Counted from the stretch's first letter, positions 7,187 through 17,561 are shown. The stretch is 64,000 nt of DNA from Cupriavidus basilensis (GCF_029335485.1 NZ_JARJLM010000255.1:1-64000); one strand, 5' to 3'. The notes: generated by a model from the letters alone, not told the origin. Program-made: numbers and translations.

Positions 7187-9760
7187 TCAATGGTCATTCA
7201 CCAGGCGTGACTGGGGCGATGCCGTCCCGCTCCCCGGCGTCTCGGTGCCGGTTTCGACCGTCATGGGTGCCCGCAAGCGCTTGAGCCGGAGCGCGTTGCC
7301 GAGCACGAAGACACTGGAGAACGCCATCGCGGCTGCGGCAAAGATCGGCGAAAGCAAGGTGCCGTTCACCGGGTAGAACGCGCCCGCCGCGACCGGGATC
7401 AGCACGGCGTTGTAGGCGAAGGCCCAGAACAGGTTCTGCTTGATGTTGCGGATCGTCGCCTGGCTGAGTGCGATGGCATTCGGCACGCCACGCAGGTCGC
7501 CCGACATCAGCACCACGTCAGCCGCCTCGATCGCCACATCAGTTCCCGTGCCGATGGCGAGCCCAACGTCCGCTTCGGCGAGCGCCGGCGCATCGTTGAT
7601 GCCGTCGCCCACGAAGGCGACCCGCGTGCCATGGACCCGGAACTTCTTCAGCGCCGCGACCTTGCCGTCGGGCAAGACCTCGGCCGCGACCTCATCGATG
7701 CCAAGCTGCCTGGCGATCGCCGCGGCCGTCGCCGCATTGTCGCCGGTGATCATCGCGACCTTGAGTCCAAGCGCGTGCAGCGCCTTGATCGCCTCGGGCG
7801 TCGTTTCCTTGATCGGATCGGCGACCGCGATCACCGCCGCCAAGCGGCCGTCGATCGCCGCATAGAGCGGACTCTTGCCTTGCGCGCCGAGACGCTGGGC
7901 GGTCGGCAGCAAGCTCGCCACATCAAGACCGAGCTGCGTCATGAACCGGTCCGCGCCGACGGCGACGGTCCGACCGGCGACCTTGGCCGACACGCCGAAG
8001 CCCGGGGTTGCGTCGAAGCCCTCGATGGGTGCGAGCGTGATGTCCCGCTGCTTTGCGGCTACGACGATCGCTTCGGCGATCGGGTGCTCGGAACGGGTCT
8101 CAATCGCCGCAACGAGAGCGAGAACTTCGTTGTACTCGAAGCCCTCCGCGGGAACGAGGTCGGTCAGCTCGGGGCGTCCTTTGGTCAGCGTGCCGGTCTT
8201 GTCGAGAGCGATGACGCTCACATCGCGCAGCGCCTGCAAGGCTTCGCCCTTGCGGAAGAGAACGCCGAGCTCGGCCGCGCGGCCCGTACCGACCATGATC
8301 GAGGTCGGCGTGGCCAGCCCCATGGCGCACGGGCAGGCGATAATGAGAACCGCGACCGCATTGACAAGCGCGAAGGTCAGTGCCGGGGCCGGACCGAAGA
8401 TCAGCCAGACCAGGAAGGTCAGCGCTGCCGCTGCCATCACCGCCGGGACGAACCACATGGTCACCTTGTCGACCAGCGCCTGGATCGGCAGCTTGGAACC
8501 CTGCGCTTCCTCGACCAGGCGAATGATCTGCGCGAGCACCGTATTCGCGCCGACCTGGGTGACGCGGAAACTGAAAGCGCCCGTCTTGTTGATCGTGCCG
8601 CCGACGACTTCGGCGCCCACCCCCTTAGCCACGGGCACCGGCTCGCCGGTGATCATGCTCTCGTCAACGTAAGAAGCACCCTCGATGACCTTGCCGTCGA
8701 CCGGAATCTTCTCGCCCGGACGAACGAACACGACGTCACCGGTCGTCACCTGGTCGAGCGCAATCTCGAGCGTATCGCCGTTGCGCTCGACGCGCGCGGT
8801 CTTGGCCTGAAGTCCGACGAGCCGCTTGATCGCCTGCGAAGTGCGCCCCTTGGCGCGCGCCTCCAGCGTGCGTCCGAGCAGGATCAAGGTCACGATGACC
8901 GCGGCGGCTTCGAAATAGACGTTGGCGGTGCCCTGCGGCAGCACTTCGGGGACGAAGGTCGCGACCACCGAATAGCCGTAAGCCGCCGCCGTGCCGACCG
9001 AGACCAGCGAGTTCATGTCGGGGGTACCGCGCAGCAACGCCGGTACGCCCTTGCGGAAGAAGCGCAGACCCGGACCGAACAGGACCAGGGTGGCGAGCGC
9101 GAACTGCACAGTCCAGCTTGTCTGCTCACCCAGAACACCCATCACCCAATGATGCATGGCGGGAACAAGGTGCGAGCCCATCTCGAGGATGAAGACTGGC
9201 AGGGTGAGGATGGCTGCAATGAGCAAAGAGCGCCGCAGCGCCCGTGACTCGCTCTCACGACGCTCGGTGTCCCGATCGCCCACATTCGCCGATTCGGCGG
9301 ACAAGCGGCGGGGCTTGTAACCCGCCTGTTCGACTGCCGCTTCAAGGTTGGCCGTGGAGACGACGCCGGCAAGGTGGCGCACCCGCGCGCGCTCGGTCGC
9401 CAGGTTGACATTGGCATCGAGCACGCCCGGGATTTGTGCGAGCGCCTTCTCAACCCGGCCCACACACGACGCGCAGGTCATGTCCTCGATCGCGAGCTCG
9501 GTGGTCTCTTCGCGGACGGCGTAGCCGGCGCTCTCGAGGGCGCGGACAGCCGCCTGCGCATCGGCCACGCGGGTGAAGGTGATGTCCGCGCGCTCAGTGG
9601 CTAGATTGACCGCGGCCATCTGCACGCCGGGGACCGCTTTCAGCGCGCGCTCGACACGGCCGACGCACGATGCACAGGTCATGCCTTCTATCGGGAGGCT
9701 CAGGCGTGTACCCAAGGACCTGGATGGATTGGCGCCTTGTTGGCGGGCAACGGAAGCCAT
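7187..9760 (-). CDS. copA: Copper-exporting P1B-type ATPase (CopA/CupA type)
   Basis: 857 residues, full length. Two N-terminal HMA domains ([15 protein letters not shown] at ~25-40 and [15 protein letters not shown] at ~93-108) bind Cu(I). The membrane part carries the CPC ion motif (~475), followed by the phosphorylation site DKTGTLT (~519), the HP motif (SEHPIAEAI) and [10 protein letters not shown] (~716). It exports Cu(I) from the cytoplasm at ATP cost. A CueR-type promoter (9794-9824) lies 34 bp upstream. Downstream on the same strand come the broken glutaredoxin and cueR, then copZ. High confidence; this ATPase is distinct from the multicopper oxidase also called CopA at 15699-17561. 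Confidence 0.96.
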   Translation of the reverse strand: MASVARQQGANPSRSLGTRLSLPIEGMTCASCVGRVERALKAVPGVQMAAVNLATERADITFTRVADAQAAVRALESAGYAVREETTELAIEDMTCASCVGRVEKALAQIPGVLDANVNLATERARVRHLAGVVSTANLEAAVEQAGYKPRRLSAESANVGDRDTERRESESRALRRSLLIAAILTLPVFILEMGSHLVPAMHHWVMGVLGEQTSWTVQFALATLVLFGPGLRFFRKGVPALLRGTPDMNSLVSVGTAAAYGYSVVATFVPEVLPQGTANVYFEAAAVIVTLILLGRTLEARAKGRTSQAIKRLVGLQAKTARVERNGDTLEIALDQVTTGDVVFVRPGEKIPVDGKVIEGASYVDESMITGEPVPVAKGVGAEVVGGTINKTGAFSFRVTQVGANTVLAQIIRLVEEAQGSKLPIQALVDKVTMWFVPAVMAAAALTFLVWLIFGPAPALTFALVNAVAVLIIACPCAMGLATPTSIMVGTGRAAELGVLFRKGEALQALRDVSVIALDKTGTLTKGRPELTDLVPAEGFEYNEVLALVAAIETRSEHPIAEAIVVAAKQRDITLAPIEGFDATPGFGVSAKVAGRTVAVGADRFMTQLGLDVASLLPTAQRLGAQGKSPLYAAIDGRLAAVIAVADPIKETTPEAIKALHALGLKVAMITGDNAATAAAIARQLGIDEVAAEVLPDGKVAALKKFRVHGTRVAFVGDGINDAPALAEADVGLAIGTGTDVAIEAADVVLMSGDLRGVPNAIALSQATIRNIKQNLFWAFAYNAVLIPVAAGAFYPVNGTLLSPIFAAAAMAFSSVFVLGNALRLKRLRAPMTVETGTETPGSGTASPQSRLVNDH

Positions 9761-9764
9761 TGAA

Positions 9765-10220
9765 CTACCCCTTGAATGTCTGTGTTGAAGCAGAGCTTAG
9801 AGATTCCCACCATGGGAAGGTCAATGCCTGTGGGTGATTTCTTTCGCGAAGCGCAAGCTTGACGTGCCGTCGGCCCCGCAACGCCAAGGGGAGCCGCGAG
9901 GGGAGCGGGTAATCGAGGCGATCTCTCCAAAGTTCGATGGCCGAGGCTGCGAGGAAGTAGACGGCAATGAGATGGTATGCAGTGGCCAGCAGGGCGTCGA
10001 CGAGTGGAAACTGAGTGATGATCCCGACAATGAACCATCCCGTGGGGACGGAGAGCATCAGCCAGCGATGGATTCTGGGCCGACCGCTCTCGCTACGCAT
10101 GCCGCCCCAGACCAGGACGTAGCCCGTGATGCCGAGCAGGAGACCAAGGTGCGCCCATAGCCATTGAGGCAGTGCGGCCCGCTCGCCCAGGGAGGGCAGG
10201 GTGGCGCCAACAGCCAATGT
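9765..10220 (-). pseudogene. Truncated copy of the membrane sensor domain of a GGDEF protein
   Basis: The frame reads ATLPSLGERAALPQWLWAHL and GYVLVWGGMRS, very close to residues ~50-155 of the GGDEF protein at 45208-46374 (ATLSSLGERAALPPWLWAHL; GYVLVWGGIRS). Similarity runs from ~10220 to ~9885 and stops after PLPSRLPL, before the GGDEF domain. Both ends are cut: the first transmembrane helices and the whole catalytic part are missing. It is wedged between the two copper ATPases and its 3' part runs into the copA promoter. Non-functional; evidence of a recombination between two places in this window or with a third copy. Confidence 0.8.
9794..9824 (-). promoter_or_regulatory. CueR-type promoter of the copA ATPase
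   Basis: Minus strand: -35 TTGACC, 19-bp spacer, -10 TAAGCT. The spacer holds the dyad ACCTTCCCATGGTGGGAATCT, which closely follows the known CueR box (ACCTTCC...GGAAGGT). Position 34 bp before the start codon fits. Confidence 0.82.
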
Positions 10221-10300
10221 GCTGATTCGGCTCCCTTGGCCTCAACTCGAAGGAGCATTGGATTGAGCACAGATGTAAATCGCAGAGTCCTGGGTGGTTA

Positions 10301-12832
10301 CTACTTTGTTCCACGCAGCCGCAGCGCATTGAAGATCACCGAGGCCGAGCTCAAGCTCATCGCCAGCGCCGCGATCATGGGGGACAGCAGCCAGCCGGTG
10401 ACCGGGTACAGGACTCCGGCAGCAATCGGTACACCAATACCGTTGTAGATGAAGGCGAACATCAGGTTCTGCCGCATGTTGCGCACCGTGTCAATGGAGA
10501 CTTCGCGCGATGCCGCTATGCCGCGCAGGTCGCCCTTGATCAAGGTGACCTGGCCACTGTTCATCGCCACGTCAGTGCCGGTTCCCATCGCCACACCCAC
10601 ATCGGCCCTGGCCAGCGCGGGAGCATCGTTGATGCCGTCCCCTGCCATGGCGACCACATGGCCTTCTTTCTGCAGCCGCTCCACCAGTGCCAGTTTGTCG
10701 GCGGGCTTGACTTCGCCGTGCACTTCATCAATGCCTAGCTTGGCCCCCACGGCCTTGGCGGTGGTGAGTCCATCTCCGGTTGCCATCACGATACGCAGGC
10801 CGCTCGCGTGCAAGGTCCGGATGGCCTCGGGCGTGCTGGCCTTGATGGGATCGGTTACCGCCAGAATGCCTGCGAATTCGCCATCGACAGCCAGGTGCAT
10901 GATGCTGGCACCTTCACCGCGCAGGCGCTCCCCGTCGGCTCGCAATGCCGACACAACCACGCCTTCCTGTTCCATCAGCGCTGTGTTGCCCAACGCCAGG
11001 CGCCGGCCCTCAACGGTGCCACGCACGCCAATACCACTTCCCGACTCGAAATCGACTGGCTTCGCCAGCTGCAGGCCCCTTGCGCGGGCCGCGTTGACAA
11101 TGGCATCGGCCAGCGGGTGTTCACTGCCCTGGTCCAGGCTGGCCGCCAGCCGCAGCACTTCATCGGGAGTAAAGCCGGAGGTGGCAATGGCGGTGTCGAA
11201 TGCAGGCTTGCCCTCCGTGAGGGTGCCGGTCTTGTCCACGATCAGGGTATCGACCTCGCGCATCCTTTCGATCGCGCTGGCATCGCGGAACAGAACGCCT
11301 TGTTTGGCGGCGCGGCCAGTGGACACCATCACCGACATGGGCGTCGCCAACCCCAGAGCACACGGACACGCGATGATCAGCACGGCCACCGCGTTGATCA
11401 GCCCGAACACCCAGCTCGGCTCCGGTCCGAACAGACCCCAGACCAGGAATGTGGCAATGGCGATCAGCACCACAACCATGACGAACTTGCCCGCCACCAC
11501 GTCGGCCATGCGCTGCATGGGCGCCTTGGAGCGCTGGGCCGAGGCAACCATCTGCACAATCTGCGACAGCATGGTGGCCGCGCCGACTTTCTCGGACCGC
11601 ATCACCAGAGCGCCGTTGGTGTTGAGTGTGGCACCGATCAGCTTGTCGCCGGCACGCTTGCTCACTGGCACCGGCTCTCCGGTGAGCATGGATTCGTCGA
11701 CCGCGCTGCGCCCTTCGGTGACGACGCCATCGACCGGGACTTTCTCGCCAGGACGCACGCGCAGCAGGTCGCCGACATGCACATGAGTGAGCGGCACATC
11801 TTCCTCGCTGCCATCCGCGTTGATGCGTCGCGCGGTCTTCGGTGCCAAGCCCAACAGAGACTTGATGGCCGCGGAGGTCTGGGAGCGTGCTTTCAACTCG
11901 ATGATCTGGCCCAGCATGGTCAAGGAAATGATGACCACCGCCGCCTCGAAATACACGGCCACGCGGCCCATCGATACGAACGAGTTGGGAAACACGCCCG
12001 GCGCAACCGTGGCGACGATGCTATAGACAAAGGCCGCAGCCGATCCCAGGCCGATCAGCGTCCACATGTTCGGGCTGCGGTGGGTGATCGATTGCCAGCC
12101 TCGCACGAAGAATGGCCAGCCGGTCCATAGCACCACGGGCAGGGACAGGACCAACTCAATCCAGGTCTGGGTCTGCATGCTGAACCAGCCCAGACGATGG
12201 CCAAACATGGCCAGGATGGCGACAACCAGCGTGAGCGGCAGCGTCCACCAAAAGCGCCGCTGAAAATCCTTCAACTCGCTGTTATCTTCCTCGTCCAGTG
12301 GAATGATCGGCTCCAGCGACATGCCGCACTTGGGGCAGCTACCCGGACGATCCTGCTGCACCTCGGGGTGCATGGGGCAGGTGTAGATCGTGCCAGCAGG
12401 CGTTTGCGCCGGCACGGCCGCGGATTCCGGCTGCGCGTGGTTCCCCGCATGGTGGGCATGATGACCGTGGTGATGTGCTCCGCCCGAGCCATGCTGGGCC
12501 TCACTTTCAGGCACCAGATGCATCTGGCACTTGGGGCAGCGGCCGGGGTGGTCCTGACGCACTTCAGGGTGCATGGGGCACACATAGAACGCGCCAGCGT
12601 GCGGCGCTTCGGCCTGCGCAACGCTCACTACATAGCGCGCGGGATCGGCAATGAACTTGTCTTGGCAGCGCGTACCGCAAAACCAGTAGTGCTTGCCGTC
12701 CTGGGTTTCGCGATGAGGCGATTCGGATGTCACGCTCATGCCGCATACAGGATCCTTGGGCTCTCCATCCAGCAATGCGGATTCTTTCTGGGTGCCCACT
12801 TGCTCTCCGTGGTGATGCAGTTGATGATTCAT
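10301..12832 (-). CDS. copF: Copper P1B-type ATPase with YHS and CPMHPEV metal-binding domains (CopF type)
   Basis: 843 residues from ATG 12832. The N-terminus has a YHS domain ([11 protein letters not shown]...[11 protein letters not shown]) and two 'heavy-metal-binding' motifs ([20 protein letters not shown] and [20 protein letters not shown]) split by a His-rich linker. The pump core has the CPC motif (~487), DKTGTLT (~531) and [10 protein letters not shown]. This layout matches CopF of Cupriavidus, a copper-exporting ATPase. A longer frame begins at a GTG (12874), but that codon lies inside the CueR-type promoter 12866-12896, so the downstream ATG is preferred despite its weak ribosome site. 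Downstream lies the GGDEF remnant and then copA. Confidence 0.93.
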   Translation of the reverse strand: MNHQLHHHGEQVGTQKESALLDGEPKDPVCGMSVTSESPHRETQDGKHYWFCGTRCQDKFIADPARYVVSVAQAEAPHAGAFYVCPMHPEVRQDHPGRCPKCQMHLVPESEAQHGSGGAHHHGHHAHHAGNHAQPESAAVPAQTPAGTIYTCPMHPEVQQDRPGSCPKCGMSLEPIIPLDEEDNSELKDFQRRFWWTLPLTLVVAILAMFGHRLGWFSMQTQTWIELVLSLPVVLWTGWPFFVRGWQSITHRSPNMWTLIGLGSAAAFVYSIVATVAPGVFPNSFVSMGRVAVYFEAAVVIISLTMLGQIIELKARSQTSAAIKSLLGLAPKTARRINADGSEEDVPLTHVHVGDLLRVRPGEKVPVDGVVTEGRSAVDESMLTGEPVPVSKRAGDKLIGATLNTNGALVMRSEKVGAATMLSQIVQMVASAQRSKAPMQRMADVVAGKFVMVVVLIAIATFLVWGLFGPEPSWVFGLINAVAVLIIACPCALGLATPMSVMVSTGRAAKQGVLFRDASAIERMREVDTLIVDKTGTLTEGKPAFDTAIATSGFTPDEVLRLAASLDQGSEHPLADAIVNAARARGLQLAKPVDFESGSGIGVRGTVEGRRLALGNTALMEQEGVVVSALRADGERLRGEGASIMHLAVDGEFAGILAVTDPIKASTPEAIRTLHASGLRIVMATGDGLTTAKAVGAKLGIDEVHGEVKPADKLALVERLQKEGHVVAMAGDGINDAPALARADVGVAMGTGTDVAMNSGQVTLIKGDLRGIAASREVSIDTVRNMRQNLMFAFIYNGIGVPIAAGVLYPVTGWLLSPMIAALAMSLSSASVIFNALRLRGTK

Positions 12833-12865
12833 GGCTATGCCCTTTGCATTTGCGACGCCGTTTTG

Positions 12866-12896
12866 ATTCTTCACCTTCCTACCGCGTCAATGTCAA
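12866..12896 (-). promoter_or_regulatory. MerR/CueR-type promoter of copF
   Basis: Minus strand: TTGACA, 19-bp spacer, AAGAAT. The spacer contains TTGACGCGGTAGGAAGGT, resembling the CueR dyad. Transcription would start close to 12859, about 27 nt before the ATG at 12832, so the GTG at 12874 cannot be on this transcript. Confidence 0.65.
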
Positions 12897-12927
12897 GATT
12901 TTTCCGATGAGCCGTTTGCCATTGCCG

Positions 12928-13118
12928 TCACGATCGACAGCTGGCGCTCATGTTCATGGTCACGTCAACCGTGAGCGAGATCTTGGCCGGCTGGCCCGGC
13001 TGGCCGGCTGCGGACTTAATGGCGCTGGCGGGCTCGCATGGCCGTCCATGCTGCCTGCGGCCCAGACCAGCATCGGCGACAGGCCCAAAGCCAGCAGCAA
13101 CGGCTTGATCGTCTTGAT
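12928..13118 (-). pseudogene. Truncated cupredoxin-like copper protein (CopI-like) remnant
   Basis: After GGAGGCTCC the frame begins at ATC (13116-13118) where an ATG is expected, then encodes the signal peptide (M)KTIKPLLLALGLSPMLVWA and GSMDGHASP. One frame change restores 'AIKSAAGQPGQPAKISLTVDVTM', the conserved start of the mature CopI-type cupredoxin. After TMNMSASCRS it stops at 12928, without the copper-ligand strands. So the gene has lost its start codon, frame and C-terminal ~70%. Family (periplasmic plastocyanin-like copper protein) is recalled from the GQPG..AKxSRTxxVxM pattern. Confidence 0.7.
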
Positions 13119-13188
13119 GGAGCCTCCTTGGCGGTTGCTTAAAAGATTGGCAGGCGCAGCCTTGCTGCGCGGTTCCGGAAAACAGTGG

Positions 13189-14106
13189 CTACATGCCTGA
13201 GGGGGATAGGATGCCGAGCGAGGCGACGAGAGCCAGAATAAGCGTTGCCGCACTGGTCTCGAACATCAGACTGCGGCGCAAGCTAAGAGCGGCGGCGGCA
13301 TGATCGCCTGCCCGTACGGCATGCTCCAGGCGCGGGCTCAAATGAAAGCGGTTAGCCGCGGCAAGGGCGAGCATGGTAGCGAACAGCGCCAGCTTGGCCA
13401 CCAGTAATCCGCCGTATGAGCGCAGTGACAACTCCGGCAAGACTGGACCGACAATCAACCAATAGTTCACGACGCCCGTGCTGACCAAGGTTGCGACGAC
13501 GACCGTGCCCACCTGGGCGAAGCCGTTGGAGGTGCGGCTCAGTAACGCAACCTTGCCAGGCGTGGCGGACGGTTGGGACAACAGGACGAAGGCGAGCAGA
13601 GCGCCGACCCATGCACCGGCGGCCATCAGATGAGCGATATCCGAGCTCAGGTGAATGTAGCGTCGAATGCCATCATTCATGACGCCATGGCCGCCCCAGG
13701 CAAGGGTCGACAACGCGATGCCGCCCGCTGCAGCCAGAACGCCGAATTGAAGCCCTGGCCGCTTGCGGACAAACAACACGACCAGCACGCAAAGGAGCAG
13801 GGCAACGAGCCGCACGGCCCAGGCCGCGCCAAACGCGGTGCCCGTCACGATCATTTCGAAGACATGGCCTTGCAGTTCGGCGTAGGACGCGGCACCGGTC
13901 ATGCCCTTGGCCATGATGGCAATATTGGCCATCGACAGGATGATGCCCAGGGTCGCAACCATCATGCCGATCGTCAAAAAGCGCGCACCAGTTGGCGACG
14001 CCATTTCATCACGGCGCAGTGCGTACAAGCCAAACAGCGGCAGACCAAACAGCGCGGTCAGATCGAAATAGAGTGCGAAACGCACTGCAACAGTTGCCCA
14101 GTCCAT
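13189..14106 (-). CDS. copD: Copper resistance protein CopD (inner membrane)
   Basis: 305 residues, about eight hydrophobic segments, with conserved membrane His (FDLTALFGLPLF; HLSSDIAHLMAAGAWVGALL; NRFHLSPRLEH). This is the CopD fold, an inner-membrane protein that works with periplasmic CopC in copper uptake or handling. It starts 7 bp after copC ends on the same strand, so it is the last gene of copABCD. Length is normal. High confidence. Confidence 0.93.
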   Translation of the reverse strand: MDWATVAVRFALYFDLTALFGLPLFGLYALRRDEMASPTGARFLTIGMMVATLGIILSMANIAIMAKGMTGAASYAELQGHVFEMIVTGTAFGAAWAVRLVALLLCVLVVLFVRKRPGLQFGVLAAAGGIALSTLAWGGHGVMNDGIRRYIHLSSDIAHLMAAGAWVGALLAFVLLSQPSATPGKVALLSRTSNGFAQVGTVVVATLVSTGVVNYWLIVGPVLPELSLRSYGGLLVAKLALFATMLALAAANRFHLSPRLEHAVRAGDHAAAALSLRRSLMFETSAATLILALVASLGILSPSGM

Positions 14107-14113
14107 CGGCGGA

Positions 14114-14500
14114 TCACTTCACGGTGAACGCGATATTGCCGTTAATCGGGTGCGTGTCGGACGACACTGCACGCCAATCGACGCGGTAGCTGCCAGGCGC
14201 CAGCGTCTGGGCCGGGGTGATCACCATGGTCTTGGGATCGTCGCTGCCGGAAACCTTGGCGGCAACCTTCATCGACGCATGGTTGGCCATGCCAGGCATG
14301 CCGGTCATGACGAGGTTGGCTCCGGAGAACTGGGTCACCAGGTTCTCTGAGAATTTCAGTTCGATCTTCTGTGGCGAAGAAACTTCAGCCTTGTCGGCGG
14401 GCGAAGAAGACTCCAGCTTCGGATGCGCGAAGGCAGGGGAACTAGCCAGCACGGCAGCGACGGCCAGTGTGGCACGGATCGTGAAGCGGGGCGCTTGCAT
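14114..14500 (-). CDS. copC: Periplasmic copper-binding protein CopC
   Basis: 128 residues from ATG 14500 (GGAG 6 nt upstream). Signal peptide MQAPRFTIRATLAVAAVLASSPAFA; the mature protein begins HPKLESSSP, placing His1 as the classic Cu(II) ligand. A Met-rich loop (MTGMPGMANHASM) is the Cu(I) site, and SSDTHPINGNIAF holds a further conserved His. Shuttles periplasmic copper, usually to CopD. Third gene of copABCD, with copB 38 bp upstream and copD 7 bp downstream. Confidence 0.95.
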   Translation of the reverse strand: MQAPRFTIRATLAVAAVLASSPAFAHPKLESSSPADKAEVSSPQKIELKFSENLVTQFSGANLVMTGMPGMANHASMKVAAKVSGSDDPKTMVITPAQTLAPGSYRVDWRAVSSDTHPINGNIAFTVK

Positions 14501-14538
14501 GGTGAACTCCAAATAAGAATGTGGGTTGAAAAACGTGG

Positions 14539-15681
14539 TTAGAACCACATGCGAACGCCCGCTACGAAACGGGTTTCGCCACTTCGGCCGCCTGAGGTGC
14601 GAACCATGTCGGCGGTATTGCCAAAGCTTTGGTACCGTTCAATGCCGATATACGGCGCGAACTGACGGCTGACCTCGTAGCGCAGACGCAGCCCCACGGC
14701 ACCGCTGGACAGCCCGCTGCCCACGCCGACCTCCGGATCGTTCTTTCCGTAAAGATTGGCCTCGACTCTGGGTTGCAGGATCAGTCGCTGGGTAATCAGC
14801 AATTCATACTCGGCTGACAGGCGCAGCGCGGTGCGGCCTTCGGTGCCGATATAGCCGGTGGCATCGACCTCGAACCAGTATGGCGCCAGGCCTTGCACAC
14901 CGAAGGCCAGCCAGTTCCGGGTCGGTCGGCCATAGCCGGCATCGTTGCGGATACCCAACTGTGTGTCCCAATAGGCGGAAATGGCATGGCCCCACAGCAG
15001 CTCGGTGCGGGCCTCCGGAATCCTGCGTTTCTCCGATTCACCCTCGGCCTTGATCACGAGGCGGTTAAAGCTGCTGCCGATCCACGCCTGCGCCTCATAG
15101 ACAGCGGCATTGCTCTCATTTCCCTTGACCCATTCCAACCGGTCAACGAGTACTGAGGCAAACACGTGTTCGTCTGCCATGTGCAGTGAACGGTTTGGAC
15201 CGATGGCATATTGGCCTACGCCGAGCTGATACCCACCCGAGTACCCATGCGGATCGCGCGCGTCCGCAGGTGCGCTCCCCCCCTGCATCTGCATGTCGCC
15301 ATGATCCATGCCTTGCATTTGGCCGTGGTCCATGCCCTGCATCGAACCCATGCCTTGCATTTGGCTGTTGTCCATGCCCTGCATCGAACCCATGCCCTGC
15401 ATCTGGCTGTGGTCCATGCCCTGCATCGAACCCATGCCTTGCATCTGGCTGTGGTCCATACCCTGCATCGAATCCATGCCTTGCATCTGGGCGTCCGTCG
15501 CCGCAGTGCCGCCAACCTTGTCCGAAGACTTCGATTTCGGAGCGGATTTCGCCTCCTGCGCAACGGCGAGCGGCGAAGTTTTCGCTCGAACCTCTTCGGA
15601 GTGTGAGTGCTGAGCCCAAGCCGCGCTCATGCCCGCGGACGCAAGCAAGGCGGCAAGTACTGTTCTTGTTGGTTTATCCAT
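14539..15681 (-). CDS. copB: Outer-membrane copper resistance protein CopB
   Basis: 380 residues from ATG 15681. Signal peptide (MDKPTRTVLAALLASAGMSAAWA), then residues ~65-130 form a Met-rich tract with a 14-residue (42-bp) unit, MQGMDHSQMQGMGS, in about four copies. The C-terminal half, from DPHGYSGGYQLGVG to the terminal GVRMWF, is the CopB β-barrel with an aromatic terminus. It sits in the outer membrane and binds or sequesters copper through Met thioethers. The start is 17 bp after the copA stop, suggesting translational coupling since its own ribosome site is weak. High confidence. Confidence 0.94.
   Translation of the reverse strand: MDKPTRTVLAALLASAGMSAAWAQHSHSEEVRAKTSPLAVAQEAKSAPKSKSSDKVGGTAATDAQMQGMDSMQGMDHSQMQGMGSMQGMDHSQMQGMGSMQGMDNSQMQGMGSMQGMDHGQMQGMDHGDMQMQGGSAPADARDPHGYSGGYQLGVGQYAIGPNRSLHMADEHVFASVLVDRLEWVKGNESNAAVYEAQAWIGSSFNRLVIKAEGESEKRRIPEARTELLWGHAISAYWDTQLGIRNDAGYGRPTRNWLAFGVQGLAPYWFEVDATGYIGTEGRTALRLSAEYELLITQRLILQPRVEANLYGKNDPEVGVGSGLSSGAVGLRLRYEVSRQFAPYIGIERYQSFGNTADMVRTSGGRSGETRFVAGVRMWF
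15295..15485. repeat. Tandem repeat encoding the CopB Met-rich tract
   Basis: Near-perfect 42-bp units within copB, coding for QMQGMGSMQGMDHS. The homogeneity at DNA level suggests recent expansion or contraction by slippage or unequal recombination. Confidence 0.85.
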
Positions 15682-15698
15682 GTGCGTATCGGTAAAGG

Positions 15699-17561
15699 TC
15701 AGGCCACAACCACTTCGCGGAACATCCCGGCGTCCATGTGCAACATCAGGTGGCAATGCCACGCCCACCGGCCCAATGCGTCGGCCGTGACCAGAAAACT
15801 GATGCGTTGCGCTGGCTGCACGGCAATGGTGTGTCGTCGGGCCAAGAAGGCGCCATCCGGCGACTCAAGCTCGCTCCACATGCCATGCATGTGCATCGGA
15901 TGCGTCATCATCGTGTCGTTGTGCAGAATGACGCGCAGCCGCTCGCCGTATTTAAAATGGACCGGAGTCGAATTCCCGAACTCCACCCCATCGAAGGACC
16001 AGGAGTACCGCTCCATGTTGCCGGTCAAATGCAGTTCCACTTCGCGCCCCGGACCGCGCTTGTCCAACGGGCCGCCAATGGTATGCTGATCAGCCAGTGT
16101 CAGAACGCGGCGTCCGGTGTCGCGCAAGCCAATGCCCGGGTCATCCAGATTGGTGCGCGCCATGTCGACACGCATATCGGTGGTGGCGCCGTACTCGGTC
16201 TTGGCGTGCCGAGCCTTGGTGCTAGGCACCTTCAGCGACGCCTCGGTCGCCATGCCTGCCATACCTGTCATGTCCCCGGCAGCATGCTGGCTGTGATCCA
16301 TGGCTATTGCGTCATGGTTCATGCCCTGCATGGCCATGCTGCCATGGCTCATTCCGCCCATGGCGCCGTGATCCATGCCTCCCATGCCTCCCATGCTGCC
16401 CATCATGTCGGCCATGGTGAGCCACTGCGGCTTATCCACCGCGGGCACCGGCGCCGTCAGCCCGGCCCGGGTCGCCAGGGTGCCACGCGCGTAGCCGGTG
16501 CGGTCCATCGACTGCGAAAAAATGGTATAAGCCTCGTCGCGCGGCTCGACCAGCACGTCACAGGTTTCACCTGGTCCGAAGCGGAATTCGTCCACAGTCA
16601 CCGGTTCAATATTCTGCCCATCGACTTGGACGACCTTGAGCTTGAGGCCAGGAATGCGCACATCGTAGAACGTGTTACCCGCGCCGTTGATAAACCGCAG
16701 ACGGACCTTTTCGCCCGGCTTGAACACACCGGTCCAGTTGCCGGCCGGGGTGACGCCGTTAGTCAGGTAAGTCAGCGTGGCGCCCGAGAGATCCGCCAGA
16801 TCGGTCGGGCTCATCCGCATCTCGTTCCACATCTTGCGCTTGGCGAGCGCACTCTTTATCCCTTCATTGGAGACGTCGCGGAAGAAGTCGATAACCGTCG
16901 GTTGGTTATAGTTGTAGTAATCGCTCTGAACCTTCAGTTTCGAGAGCACCCGCATCGGATCTTCGTCGGTCCAATCCGAGAGCAGCACCGTGTAATCGCG
17001 ATCGGCTCGCACACCATCCACGCCAGTGGCCGGATCGATGACAATGCCGCCATACACGCCGGTCATCTCCTGGAAGCCCGAATGCGAGTGATACCAATAG
17101 CTGCCGGTCTGATCGATCTTGAAGCGGTAGGTGAAGGTCTCGCCCGGCGCGATGCCGGCAAAGCTGATGCCCGGCACGCCGTCCATCTCGAAGGGCAGGA
17201 TGATCCCGTGCCAATGAATCGACGTGTGTTCGCGCAACCGGTTCGTGACCCGAATCGTCACTGTTTCGCCCTGGCGCCAGCGCAGCGTGGGCCCCGGCAA
17301 CATGCCGTTAATGGTGGTGGCCACGCGCGGCGTCCCGGTGAAGTTGACCACCGACTCGCCAATCACGAGGTCGAATTCGGTTCCGCGCAGCACTGGTGCT
17401 GTGCCGGATAAGACATCTGCCGGTCGGCCTGACGGCTGGGCCCAGGCCGAACCGCCCAAGCCAGACAGCCCCGCCACCACTCCACCGGCGGCCAGGCCCT
17501 GTACAAAACGGCGGCGCTGCAGGTTAGGCAGAACAAGGCCAGACGGTCGATCACGTCGCAT
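15699..17561 (-). CDS. copA: Periplasmic multicopper oxidase CopA (copper resistance)
   Basis: 620 residues. A twin-arginine signal (QRRRFVQGLAAGGVVAG) exports the folded enzyme. Copper ligands: IHWHG, WYHSHSGFQE, HPMHMHGMW and AWHCHLMLHMDAGM, the four His clusters for the T1 and T2/T3 centres. A Met/His-rich insert at ~385-425 (MDHGAMGGMSHGSMAMQGM) binds extra Cu(I). It oxidises Cu(I) to less toxic Cu(II) in the periplasm. GAGGA lies 8 nt before the ATG. First gene of copABCD, transcribed away from copRS, with a shared control region. Very high confidence for the family. Confidence 0.96.
   Translation of the reverse strand: MRRDRPSGLVLPNLQRRRFVQGLAAGGVVAGLSGLGGSAWAQPSGRPADVLSGTAPVLRGTEFDLVIGESVVNFTGTPRVATTINGMLPGPTLRWRQGETVTIRVTNRLREHTSIHWHGIILPFEMDGVPGISFAGIAPGETFTYRFKIDQTGSYWYHSHSGFQEMTGVYGGIVIDPATGVDGVRADRDYTVLLSDWTDEDPMRVLSKLKVQSDYYNYNQPTVIDFFRDVSNEGIKSALAKRKMWNEMRMSPTDLADLSGATLTYLTNGVTPAGNWTGVFKPGEKVRLRFINGAGNTFYDVRIPGLKLKVVQVDGQNIEPVTVDEFRFGPGETCDVLVEPRDEAYTIFSQSMDRTGYARGTLATRAGLTAPVPAVDKPQWLTMADMMGSMGGMGGMDHGAMGGMSHGSMAMQGMNHDAIAMDHSQHAAGDMTGMAGMATEASLKVPSTKARHAKTEYGATTDMRVDMARTNLDDPGIGLRDTGRRVLTLADQHTIGGPLDKRGPGREVELHLTGNMERYSWSFDGVEFGNSTPVHFKYGERLRVILHNDTMMTHPMHMHGMWSELESPDGAFLARRHTIAVQPAQRISFLVTADALGRWAWHCHLMLHMDAGMFREVVVA

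Noticed and set aside
7631..9247. 538-codon plus-strand frame across the copA ATPase
   Set aside because: Antisense shadow of a gene with all P-type ATPase motifs; very Arg/Asp-rich composition typical of such shadows.
15295..15485. Non-coding satellite repeat
   Set aside because: The repeats keep the copB frame and encode the Met-rich domain known for CopB.
15738..17411. 557-codon plus-strand frame across the multicopper oxidase
   Set aside because: Shadow of the oxidase; His/Arg-rich with no motif.
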